Shown: positions 5,969 through 11,498 of the stretch, one piece after another
Position numbering within the stretch: the first letter of the stretch is position 1
Layout: each line of letters begins with the position of its first letter
Assembly: GCA_035640715.1 (NCBI GenBank)
Contig: DASQVO010000408.1
Location: forward strand, 1 to 11,753
Direction of reading: 5' to 3'
DNA from: DASQVO01 sp035640715
GTDB taxonomy: Bacteria; Actinomycetota; Actinomycetes; Streptosporangiales; Streptosporangiaceae
Length of the DNA: 11,753 nt
Made by a program: the position numbers and the translations under genes
The notes under the pieces: model-generated
The model's input: only the letters and a program-made list of their open reading frames with translations
What the model was told of the DNA's origin: nothing
Databases searched by the model: none

Positions 5969-6517
5969 CTATTTGGCGCCGCGGCGCATCGCGCCGGCCA
6001 CCAGCGAGACAGCGGCGGCGGCACCCACGGCGGCCGCGCCGCCGGAGGAGGCGGCCACGAGCCAGCGCTTCACGGTAGGCAGCTCATCCCACGCGCGCGC
6101 GGTGGTCAGCAGGTCGAGGCTATCGGCGAGCGCGGCGAGGCCCACCCACGCGGCGGCACCTGCCAGCGCTGTCGCCGGAGCTGAGGCCGCGCCCGAGTCC
6201 GGGGCCAGGGCCGGGTCCGCGGCCGCAGGCTCTCCCGCCGGAGGGGACGCGGGCAAGGGCTCGCCCGCCCATGCCGAAGGCTTTCCGGCGGCAGCCGCCT
6301 GACGCTGAAGCGCGATCAGCGCGCCCAGCCCGAGCGCGAGGTCCCGGCCGCCGAGGGCCCGCCCCAGCACGCGGCCGGGCGGCCCGTCGCCCGACCGGCC
6401 CACCCATGCCCGCGAAACGAACAACGGCGTCCCGAGCGCCACGAAGCCGAGTCCCACGCGGCTGGCGGCCACTGCCGTGGCGCCGCGCCGCAGCCACACT
6501 GAAATCGCTGCTGCCAC
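5969..6517 (-). CDS. Small conserved actinobacterial membrane protein (unassigned)
   Basis: 182 aa, GTG start at 6517 with AAGGGGGA about 8 bp upstream. N-terminal half: hydrophobic VGLGFVALGTPLFVS, the motif VLGRALGGRDLALGLG (50-65) and a second membrane segment. Then comes an Ala/Pro-rich low-complexity linker (about 73-118) with repeated GEPxPA-type units. The C-terminal half has AAAWVGLAALADSLDLLTTA, a cytosolic ELPTVKRWLVAAS and a last membrane helix ending in basic residues. About four membrane segments in total. I recall the GRDLALG plus ADxLDL pattern in uncharacterised actinobacterial membrane proteins; no function is known to me. The Ala/Pro linker looks expanded. The gene is monocistronic and divergent from the luciferase-like gene. 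Confidence 0.72.
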   Translation of the reverse strand: MAAAISVWLRRGATAVAASRVGLGFVALGTPLFVSRAWVGRSGDGPPGRVLGRALGGRDLALGLGALIALQRQAAAAGKPSAWAGEPLPASPPAGEPAAADPALAPDSGAASAPATALAGAAAWVGLAALADSLDLLTTARAWDELPTVKRWLVAASSGGAAAVGAAAAVSLVAGAMRRGAK

Positions 6518-6558
6518 CGTCGCGGTCCCCCTTCTGAAATTGGCCTTCTGGTAACCGT

Positions 6559-6575
6559 CCTGCTCCCAGAGCAGG
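6559..6575. repeat. Perfect intergenic hairpin
   Basis: CCTGCTC (6559-6565), loop CCA, GAGCAGG (6569-6575): a 7-bp perfect stem between the divergent membrane-protein and monooxygenase genes, 42 bp upstream of the former. It could be an operator or a leader hairpin of the minus-strand gene. Confidence 0.45.
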
Positions 6576-6580
6576 CTACA

Positions 6581-6674
6581 GCGTTGGCCCGGGGCGCACT
6601 CCCCCGGAACCCCCGGTGCCGCTTACGCGGCGCTGGCCCGGGGCAAGACGACCTCCCGGAGCCCCAGGTGCGGC
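6581..6674. repeat. Two-copy imperfect tandem repeat, ~45 bp
   Basis: Copy 1 starts at 6581 and copy 2 at 6630. Both begin GCG(T/C)TGGCCCGGGGC (one mismatch in 15) and end with CCCGGA(A/G)CCCC(C/A)GGTGC(C/G)GC. The middle differs in length by a few bases. A shorter, weaker third echo (GCGCTGGCTGGCCCGG) starts at 6691. Each copy can fold back on itself through its CCGGGG/CCCCGG or GGGGC/GCCCC parts. Function unknown. Confidence 0.5.
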
Positions 6675-6685
6675 CTTCGGGCCGC
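6670..6685. repeat. Hairpin with UUCG tetraloop
   Basis: GCGGCC (6670-6675), TTCG, GGCCGC (6680-6685). The C(UUCG)G closure makes an exceptionally stable RNA tetraloop if transcribed on the plus strand. It lies 55 bp upstream of the GTG at 6741. It could be a leader hairpin of the monooxygenase transcript, or a terminator of something read into this region. Confidence 0.45.
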
Positions 6686-6740
6686 GGCCTGCGCTGGCTG
6701 GCCCGGAAGAAGCGGCCCGGCCCGGCAGTTGGCTCCTGTC

Positions 6741-7793
6741 GTGAGCGATCTGAACAGCGTGTCCCTGTCCGTCCTTGATCTGGCGCCCATTCCTGCGGGC
6801 GGGACCGCCGCGGATGCCCTCCGGGCCACGATCGAGATGGCCAGGCGCGCCGAGGAACTCGGCTACCGGCGCTTCTGGGTCGCCGAGCACCACAACATGC
6901 CGGGCATCGCCAGCTCCGCCCCGCCCGTGCTCATCGGCCACCTCGCCGACGCGACGTCGCGTATCCGCGTCGGTTCCGGCGGGGTGATGCTCCCCAACCA
7001 TGTCTCGCTGGTGGTCGCCGAGCAGTTCGGCATGCTCGAAGCACTGCATCCGGGCCGTATCGACCTGGGCATCGGCCGCGCTCCCGGCACCGACCAGGTC
7101 ACGGCCGCGGCGCTGCGCCGCTCACCGGAGGGGATATCGGCGGGCGATTTCCCTGAGCAGCTCACCGACCTGCTCGGCTTCTTCAGCGGGGAGTGGCCGG
7201 ACGGCCATCCGTTCGCGGCCATCACCGCGGTCCCCGGCCAGGGCAACATGCCGTCGTTGTGGCTGCTGGGCTCCAGCGGCTACAGCGCCCAGGTGGCCGG
7301 CATGCTCGGGCTCCCGTTCGCGTTCGCGCACCACTTCAGCGCCGTCAACACGCTGCCCGCGCTGGCGCTGTACCGCCAGCAGTTCCGCCCGTCGGCCACG
7401 CTCGATAAGCCCTACGCGATGGTCGCCGCCGCGGTCGTGTGCGCGGAAACGGACGAACGGGCGCGCTGGCTCGCCGGGCCCGGCGGCCTGTCGTTCCTGC
7501 GCCTGCGGTCCGGCCGCCCCAGCCCGCTGCCGTCACCGGAGGAGGCGGCCGCCTCCCCCTACACTGAGCTCGACCGGGCGATCATCAGCGACCGGCAGGC
7601 ATCGCACATCATCGGCTCGCCGGCGACCGTGCGGCGCGGCCTCGGGGAACTGCTGGAGGCAACCAGCGCCGACGAGCTGATGATCACCACAACTGTGTTC
7701 GACCCCGCCGACCGGATACGCTCGTTCGAGCTCGTCGCGGAGATCGCGGGGCGCGTCCCGGACCGGGCCGCCGAGCCGGTCTCCAGCTGGTAG
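6741..7793 (+). CDS. LLM-class flavin-dependent oxidoreductase (luciferase-like, MsnO8-type)
   Basis: 350 aa from the GTG at 6741 (SDLNSVSLSVLDLAP), which is where relatives begin; a TTG four codons earlier has no better ribosome binding site. The TIM-barrel luciferase-like fold is shown by GYRRFWVAEHHNMPGIAS (41-58). Further support comes from RIRVGSGGVMLPNHVSLVVA (74-93) and ALHPGRIDLGIGRAPGTD (101-118). The late segment IGSPATVRRGLGELLEAT is typical of the C-terminus. Such enzymes use FMNH2 from a reductase, or F420 in some actinobacterial members, plus oxygen to oxidise small organics; this subgroup's substrate is generally unknown. No ribosome binding site is obvious. A LURP-one-like gene follows after 29 bp and may be co-transcribed. 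Confidence 0.87.
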   Translation: MSDLNSVSLSVLDLAPIPAGGTAADALRATIEMARRAEELGYRRFWVAEHHNMPGIASSAPPVLIGHLADATSRIRVGSGGVMLPNHVSLVVAEQFGMLEALHPGRIDLGIGRAPGTDQVTAAALRRSPEGISAGDFPEQLTDLLGFFSGEWPDGHPFAAITAVPGQGNMPSLWLLGSSGYSAQVAGMLGLPFAFAHHFSAVNTLPALALYRQQFRPSATLDKPYAMVAAAVVCAETDERARWLAGPGGLSFLRLRSGRPSPLPSPEEAAASPYTELDRAIISDRQASHIIGSPATVRRGLGELLEATSADELMITTTVFDPADRIRSFELVAEIAGRVPDRAAEPVSSW

Positions 7794-7822
7794 CTTCCAC
7801 CCAACCGGCGCAGAGGAGACAC

Positions 7823-8320
7823 ATGCGTTACCTCGTACGGGAGCGGGTTTTCTCCATCGGCGAAGACTTCTGGATCACCGATGAGCAGGACAACCGGGTG
7901 TTCCTCGTCGACGGCAAGGCCCTCCGGTTGCGGGAGACGTTCGAGCTCAAGGATGCGTCCGGCACGATCCTCGCGACCGTGAAGAAGAAGCTGATCGCCC
8001 TCCGCGACACGATGGAGATCGAGCATGACGGCGCAGTCGTCGCCACGGTGCGGAAGGCGATGATCTCACCGCTGCACCACCGGTCTGTCATCGATCTCGC
8101 CGACGGCAGCCACCTCGAGGCCGTCGGCAACATCCTGGACAAGGAGTTCGACATCCTGGCCGGCGGCCAGCCGATCGCGCACGTCTCGCGATCGTGGTTC
8201 CGGCTCCGCGACACCTACGGCGTGGACGTGGCGCCGGGCGAGAACGACGCGCTGATCCTCGCCATCGCCGTCTGCCTGGACCGCATCCACCACGACGAAG
8301 AAGAAAAGAACCACCGCTAG
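7823..8320 (+). CDS. LURP-one-related / scramblase-fold protein
   Basis: 165 aa, ATG with GAGGAGA about 4 bp upstream. The sequence is a repeated beta-hairpin pattern: MRYLVRERVFSIGEDFWITD, then VFLVDGKALRLRETFELKD and ILATVKKKLIALRDTMEIE. It matches the LURP-one-related family (Tubby-like/phospholipid scramblase beta-barrel around a central hydrophobic helix). That helix is the C-terminal NDALILAIAVCLDRIHHDEE (141-160). In bacteria the function is unknown; the fold suggests lipid or membrane binding. The 29-bp gap suggests co-transcription with the upstream monooxygenase. A strong hairpin follows at 8382. Confidence 0.87.
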   Translation: MRYLVRERVFSIGEDFWITDEQDNRVFLVDGKALRLRETFELKDASGTILATVKKKLIALRDTMEIEHDGAVVATVRKAMISPLHHRSVIDLADGSHLEAVGNILDKEFDILAGGQPIAHVSRSWFRLRDTYGVDVAPGENDALILAIAVCLDRIHHDEEEKNHR

Positions 8321-8381
8321 CCCGAACGAAGGCGTGGTGACCGTCCCGGCGCAGGACCGAAGGTGCGTTACCGGGCGCGAC

Positions 8382-8400
8382 CCCGGGCCTCCGGCCCGGG
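8382..8400 (+). terminator. Strong GC hairpin after LURP-one-like gene
   Basis: CCCGGGCC (8382-8389), loop TCC, GGCCCGGG (8393-8400): an 8-bp perfect stem 61 bp after the LURP-one-like stop and 86 bp before the preferred start of the next gene. No T-run. It argues that the monooxygenase and LURP-one-like genes form one unit, and that the DUF2127 gene does not start as early as 8334. Confidence 0.6.
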
Positions 8401-8486
8401 TGAGGCGCTGTGCGGTGCCTGCTCGCCGGGAGCGTCGTGGCGGGCGGCGGACCTTTAGAGCGGCGATCGCCGGGTATCCAGCGGAG

Positions 8487-9386
8487 ATGCCGGCTGGTAA
8501 ACCTGCGTCTGGGCCGGTGGCTCCTCCCGGAACGGAGCGGCCCCGGCGCTATCGCCCGAAGCTGCGTTACGAGCTGCTCGGCTGCGGGCTGCATGGGCAC
8601 GAGCTGCTCGGCACGGATGCTGCCTCACTGCGCCCGGAAGACGAGCTATTCGCCCGGGAAGCGGGCGGCCTGCGCTGGTACCGGTGCCTGCGCTGCGATT
8701 CGTGGGTCGCGCTGGCCCCGCCCAGCCAGCCCACCGTCGCGTTCCCGCCGCAACGGGACCAGGTCGTCCTGCCGCTGCGGGGCCGGCCGCTGCGGGACCG
8801 CTACGTGCTGCGGCTGATCGCCGTCGACCGGGTGCTCCATTTCCTGGTACTGTCCGCCCTGGCCGCGGCGGTCATCCTGTTCGCCGACCACAGGGCCGCC
8901 CTGGACGCCGACTTCACCCGCATACTCCAGAACCTGCAAGGCGGGCTGGGCGGGCCAGTTAACAACAGCAGTCATGGCGTCGTGCATGACCTCCGCCGGC
9001 TGTTCGCGGTCCGCATGACCAGCCTCTACCTGGTCGGTGCCGCAGCCGCGGCATACGCCGTCATGGAGGGCGTTGAGGCGATCGGGCTGTGGCTGGGACG
9101 CCGCTGGGCCGAATACCTGACCTTCGTCGCAACCGTCGTCTTCGTCCCCTACGAGGTGCACGAGCTGACCAAGAGCATTTCGGCGCTGAAGATCCTCACG
9201 CTCGTCATCAACCTCGCCATTGTGATCTACCTGCTGATCTCCAAACGGCTCTTCGGGCTCCGCGGTGGCTGGCCGGCCGAGCGGGCCGAACGGGACGCCG
9301 ACATCGGCTGGGCGGCCATCGAACGGGCCACGCCGGGAGCCGCGCCACCGGCCGGGACCGGCTGGCAGCGGCGGGGCACGGACTGA
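8487..9386 (+). CDS. DUF2127 membrane protein with N-terminal zinc-ribbon-like domain
   Basis: 299 aa from the ATG at 8487. The frame is open to a GTG at 8334, but that extension is low-complexity Arg/Gly/Pro and reads through the hairpin at 8382. Residues 26-75 hold ELLGCGLHGHE and WYRCLRCDSWV: C33, H36, C67 and C70 are likely zinc ligands. Four hydrophobic segments follow (about 117-134, 178-200, 208-224, 233-252), including GVVHDLRRLFAVR and the DUF2127 core YAVMEGVEAIGLWLGRRWAEYLTF. The C-terminus is a cytosolic Pro/Gly tail. DUF2127 proteins are inner-membrane proteins of unknown function; the added metal-binding head suggests redox or zinc sensing (inference). No clear ribosome binding site: GCGGAG touches the ATG. 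Confidence 0.82.
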   Translation: MPAGKPASGPVAPPGTERPRRYRPKLRYELLGCGLHGHELLGTDAASLRPEDELFAREAGGLRWYRCLRCDSWVALAPPSQPTVAFPPQRDQVVLPLRGRPLRDRYVLRLIAVDRVLHFLVLSALAAAVILFADHRAALDADFTRILQNLQGGLGGPVNNSSHGVVHDLRRLFAVRMTSLYLVGAAAAAYAVMEGVEAIGLWLGRRWAEYLTFVATVVFVPYEVHELTKSISALKILTLVINLAIVIYLLISKRLFGLRGGWPAERAERDADIGWAAIERATPGAAPPAGTGWQRRGTD

Positions 9387-9400
9387 CAGGATCCGGCTTT

Positions 9401-9416
9401 GGGGCTGACCGGCCCC
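9401..9416 (+). terminator. Weak hairpin between DUF2127 and oxidase genes
   Basis: GGGGC (9401-9405) and GCCCC (9412-9416) with a 6-nt loop, 15 bp after the DUF2127 stop and just before the oxidase ribosome binding site. A 5-bp stem is weak, so it may only attenuate. Confidence 0.25.
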
Positions 9417-9435
9417 GGCCCTTCAAGGAGTGAGC

Positions 9436-10587
9436 GTGCCTTCCTACGACGTCATCGTGATCGGGCTGGGCGGCATGGGCAGTGCCGCGGCGTACCGGCT
9501 GGCCGGGCGCGGCCTGCGGGTACTCGGGCTGGACCGGCACCCGCCCGTGCACGACCAGGGCTCCAGCCACGGCGGCTCCCGGATCACCCGGCAGGCCTAC
9601 TTCGAGGATCCGGTGTACGTGCCGCTGCTGCTGCGCGCGGCGGAACTGTGGCCGGACATCGAGGCCGCCTCCGGGCGGACGATCGTGGTGTGGACCGGCG
9701 GGGTGATGGTCGGCCGCCCGGACAGCCGGACCGTGGCCGGCAGCCTCCGCAGCGCACAGGAGTGGGACCTGCCGCACGAGCTGCTGGACGCGGCAGAGAT
9801 CCGCCGCCGGTTCCCCACGATGACGCCGGCACCGGACGAGGTCGCGCTCTACGAACGAGGCGCCGGCCTGGTCATTCCGGAGGAATCCGTGGCCGCGCAC
9901 CTCGAGCTGGCCGCGCGGGCCGGCGCCGAGCTGCGCCACGAGGAGCCGGTGACCCGCTGGCAGGCCGAGCCGGGCGGGGGCGTGCGGGTCACGACCGGCG
10001 CGGCCACCTACACGGCGGACAAGCTGGCGATCTGCCCGGGCGCGTGGGCGCCGGAGCTGCTCGCCGGCCTGGGCGTTCCGTTCGGGATCGAGCGGCAGGT
10101 GCAGTACTGGTTCGCCCCGGCCGCCGGCATCGCCCCGTTCCGCGCGGAGCGGCACCCCGTCTACATCTGGGAAGCCGACGGCGGCCGGCAGTTCTACGGC
10201 TTCCCGTCGTTCGCCGATCCCGGTGAGGGGATCAAGGTCGCGTTCTTCCGCGGCGGGCAGGCCTGCACGCCGGACACCATCGACCGCACCGTGGCTGCCG
10301 GTGAGGTGGAGGCGATGCGCGCGTTCGTCGCGCCGCGGATGCCGGACCTGCCCGGCACCTTCCTGGGCGCCGTGACGTGCATGTACACGAATACGCCCGA
10401 CGAGCACTTCGTGATCGCCCGGCACCCGGCCCACGAGCAGGTGGTCGTGGCGTGCGGTTTCTCCGGGCACGGGTTCAAGTTCGTTCCCGTGGTCGGGGAG
10501 ATCATCGCGGACCTCGTGGCCGACGGTGCGACCACGCATCCCATCGGCCTGTTCGATCCAGAGCGCCTGGCCCCGACCACCCCGTGA
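9436..10587 (+). CDS. Sarcosine / N-methyl-L-tryptophan oxidase-type FAD oxidoreductase
   Basis: 383 aa. The GTG at 9436 sits 5 bp after AGGAG; the GTG at 9430 overlaps that site and is less likely. The N-terminal Rossmann motif is VIVIGLGGMGSAAAYRLAGRG (dinucleotide-binding G10, G12, G15), followed by SSHGGSRITRQAY with H45, R49 and R52. Cys315 in TCMYTNTPDEHF corresponds to the cysteine that binds FAD covalently in monomeric sarcosine oxidase, with the same residue number. K348 in GHGFKF matches the substrate-carboxylate lysine. K267 (IKVAFF) matches the oxygen-activating lysine. The active-site His two turns on in sarcosine oxidase (His269) is Phe271 here. The enzyme should oxidise a secondary N-methyl amino acid or a similar amine, giving aldehyde, amine and H2O2; the substrate is not certain. 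Cytosolic, complete, monocistronic. Confidence 0.88.
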   Translation: MPSYDVIVIGLGGMGSAAAYRLAGRGLRVLGLDRHPPVHDQGSSHGGSRITRQAYFEDPVYVPLLLRAAELWPDIEAASGRTIVVWTGGVMVGRPDSRTVAGSLRSAQEWDLPHELLDAAEIRRRFPTMTPAPDEVALYERGAGLVIPEESVAAHLELAARAGAELRHEEPVTRWQAEPGGGVRVTTGAATYTADKLAICPGAWAPELLAGLGVPFGIERQVQYWFAPAAGIAPFRAERHPVYIWEADGGRQFYGFPSFADPGEGIKVAFFRGGQACTPDTIDRTVAAGEVEAMRAFVAPRMPDLPGTFLGAVTCMYTNTPDEHFVIARHPAHEQVVVACGFSGHGFKFVPVVGEIIADLVADGATTHPIGLFDPERLAPTTP

Positions 10588-10591
10588 ACCT

Positions 10592-10732
10592 CTACGCGAG
10601 AAGCGTCCTGGACGCACTCATCGGCAGGTTGACATGGCGGGTGACGCGCACCGTCGCGGCGAGCACGAAGGCCCACTCGTGACGGTGCGCGTCCGCGACG
10701 GCGGCGCCCATGGCCTGGCCCATGGCCACCAT
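10592..10732 (-). pseudogene. ECF42-like sigma factor, frameshifted and truncated N-terminus
   Basis: A start (ATG 10732) with ribosome binding site GGAGAG (10736-10741) lies 10 bp after the YCII gene's stop. The product includes AVADAHRHEWAFVLAATVRV, the opening helix of ECF sigma region 2, then a short out-of-frame tail to TAG at 10592-10594. In the next frame, from about base 10626, the sigma sequence resumes as ADECVQDAS. This matches the LAEECVQDAY of intact members, so a single-base loss near 10626 explains the shift. After that no sigma sequence remains: the oxidase stop is at 10587. Intact ECF42 factors are about 400 residues with a SnoaL/TPR-like C-terminus. So the sigma partner of the YCII protein is dead. 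Identification rests on remembered family sequence and on the known YCII-ECF42 gene pairing. Confidence 0.65.
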
Positions 10733-10742
10733 CGTCTCTCCG

Positions 10743-11090
10743 TCAGCCCATCACCCGCACGGGCCGGACCTCGACGCCGCCGAAGTGCGCGGGCACCTGC
10801 TTGGCGATGGCGACGGCTTCGTCCAGGTCGGCCGCCTCGATGAGGTAGTAGCCGCCGAGCGTCTCCTTGGTCTCGGCGAACGCGCCGTCGGTGACCGTGA
10901 ACCCGCCAGAGGTGTCACGGCGGATGGAGGTCGCCGTCGGGCTCGGGTGAAGCGCGTTGCCGCCGCGGATGGCGCCGGCATGCTGCTGCCCGAACACCGA
11001 GTGCTCCTTGTGGATCTGCTCGCTCTCCTCCGGCGTCGCGGCGGCCCACTTGGCCTCGTCCTCATAGATCAGGATCAGGTACTGCGACAT
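10743..11090 (-). CDS. YCII-domain (DGPF) protein
   Basis: 115 aa from the ATG at 11090, preceded by GGAGGAAGG with about 6 bp spacing. The longer frame to 11219 would cover the promoter and has no family sequence. MSQYLILIYEDEAKWA is the standard start of DGPF proteins. DGAFAETKETLGGYYLIEA (68-86) is the signature, with Ala for the Pro of DGPF, and EAVAIAKQVP follows. The fold is a small ferredoxin-like dimer related to YciI dehydratase-like enzymes. These proteins are typically co-encoded with ECF42 sigma factors and their biochemical role is poorly known. Here the sigma gene right behind it is broken. An ECF-type promoter lies just upstream. Confidence 0.87.
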   Translation of the reverse strand: MSQYLILIYEDEAKWAAATPEESEQIHKEHSVFGQQHAGAIRGGNALHPSPTATSIRRDTSGGFTVTDGAFAETKETLGGYYLIEAADLDEAVAIAKQVPAHFGGVEVRPVRVMG

Positions 11091-11111
11091 GCTGCCTTCC
11101 TCCGGATGCCC

Positions 11112-11128
11112 GGCCCGCTTCTCGGGCC
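11112..11128 (-). promoter_or_regulatory. 5'-leader hairpin of the YCII transcript
   Basis: GGCCCG (11112-11117), 5-nt loop, CGGGCC (11123-11128): a perfect 6-bp stem within the predicted ~43-nt leader, ending about 8 bp before the ribosome binding site. It may tune translation or mRNA stability. Confidence 0.4.
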
Positions 11129-11139
11129 TCTTACTTCCA

Positions 11140-11168
11140 TCGACGCGCACGGGCCGCGCGCATCGACA
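11140..11168 (-). promoter_or_regulatory. ECF42-type promoter for YCII gene (TGTCGA-N17-CGTCGA)
   Basis: Read on the minus strand: -35 TGTCGA (11168-11163), 17 bp, -10 CGTCGA (11145-11140), with a transcript start at about 11133. This matches the ECF42 motif as I remember it (TGTCGA at -35, CGA/TC-type -10). It places a short leader before the ATG at 11090. The motif is intact although the adjacent sigma gene is not. Confidence 0.62.
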
Positions 11169-11221
11169 GTCGCGGGTTAATTCTCTCCGCGAACCCATGC
11201 CGGAGGCTGCGCCCGCCATGT

Positions 11222-11405
11222 GCCCGGCGTTTCACTTTTAGTAGTTTATTAGCTTATGCCCGTATTGTCCTGATGGCGAAGGTTGTGACGCACGTTTCCA
11301 CTGAGTCATTTATCACGAGAACGTTACGAAATTTCACTGATTTACCTGCGGAGAACCTGCAAGTCCTGGCATGCTTCCGGAGCAGTGCAGATAGCGCAAA
11401 AGACG
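11222..11405. other. AT-rich intergenic region
   Basis: Clearly richer in A and T than the rest of the window, especially 11230-11265 and 11290-11350. It contains the palindrome GAAATTTC (11328-11335), AACGTT (11320-11325) and two CACTGA copies (11299-11304, 11335-11340). I could not place a confident plus-strand -35/-10 pair for the last gene; its promoter must lie here or within the structured leader. Confidence 0.45.
11243..11271 (-). promoter_or_regulatory. Possible housekeeping promoter for YCII gene
   Basis: Minus strand: AGGACA (11271-11266), 17 bp, TAAACT (11248-11243), each with 4 of 6 consensus bases, in the AT-rich intergenic island. It would give a leader of about 145 nt for the YCII gene. 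An alternative to the ECF-type promoter nearer the gene; chance occurrence in AT-rich DNA is possible. Confidence 0.35.
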
Positions 11406-11486
11406 TGGCATACCACCATTAGGTCACAAAGGGTGACCATGCCAGGCCCGCCGAAAGCGGCTCCCAGGAGCAGTTAGTAGGCGGGC
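11406..11486 (+). ncRNA. Structured 5' leader, candidate cis-regulatory RNA
   Basis: Three perfectly paired elements precede the last gene. Stem P1 is TGGCAT (11406-11411) with ATGCCA (11439-11444). Nested within it is stem P2, GGTCAC (11422-11427) with GTGACC (11433-11438) and loop AAAGG. P1 and P2 stack without a gap on the 3' side and have a 10-nt bulge on the 5' side. Stem P3 is GCCCGCC (11446-11452) with GGCGGGC (11480-11486), enclosing a small hairpin GCTC/GAGC (11460-11471). P3 ends 2 bases before the ribosome binding site GGAG (11489-11492), so its state could control translation. Actinobacterial cell-wall hydrolase genes often carry c-di-AMP (ydaO) riboswitches here, but the conserved ydaO core motifs are not present. 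Confidence 0.5.
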
Positions 11487-11498
11487 GCGGAGACAACG

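Noticed and set aside
8334..8486. Longer DUF2127 protein starting at the GTG at 8334
   Set aside because: The extra 51 residues are Arg/Gly/Pro-rich without family character and are encoded across a strong hairpin at 8382-8400.
11091..11219. Longer YCII protein starting at 11219
   Set aside because: The extension would translate through the ECF-type promoter, and the ATG at 11090 has a strong ribosome binding site and the family N-terminus.
11283..11311. Crp-like site or sigma70 promoter (TTGTGA...) for the last gene
   Set aside because: The second Crp half-site is poor and no -10 lies at a proper distance, so I did not call it.
11335..11498. c-di-AMP (ydaO) riboswitch before the secreted-protein gene
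   Set aside because: The genomic setting fits, and CAGTTAGTAGGCG faintly echoes the ydaO 3' end, but the conserved GGGGUGAAUC and ACCCGxCAGCUAACC cores are missing, so I only call it a structured leader.
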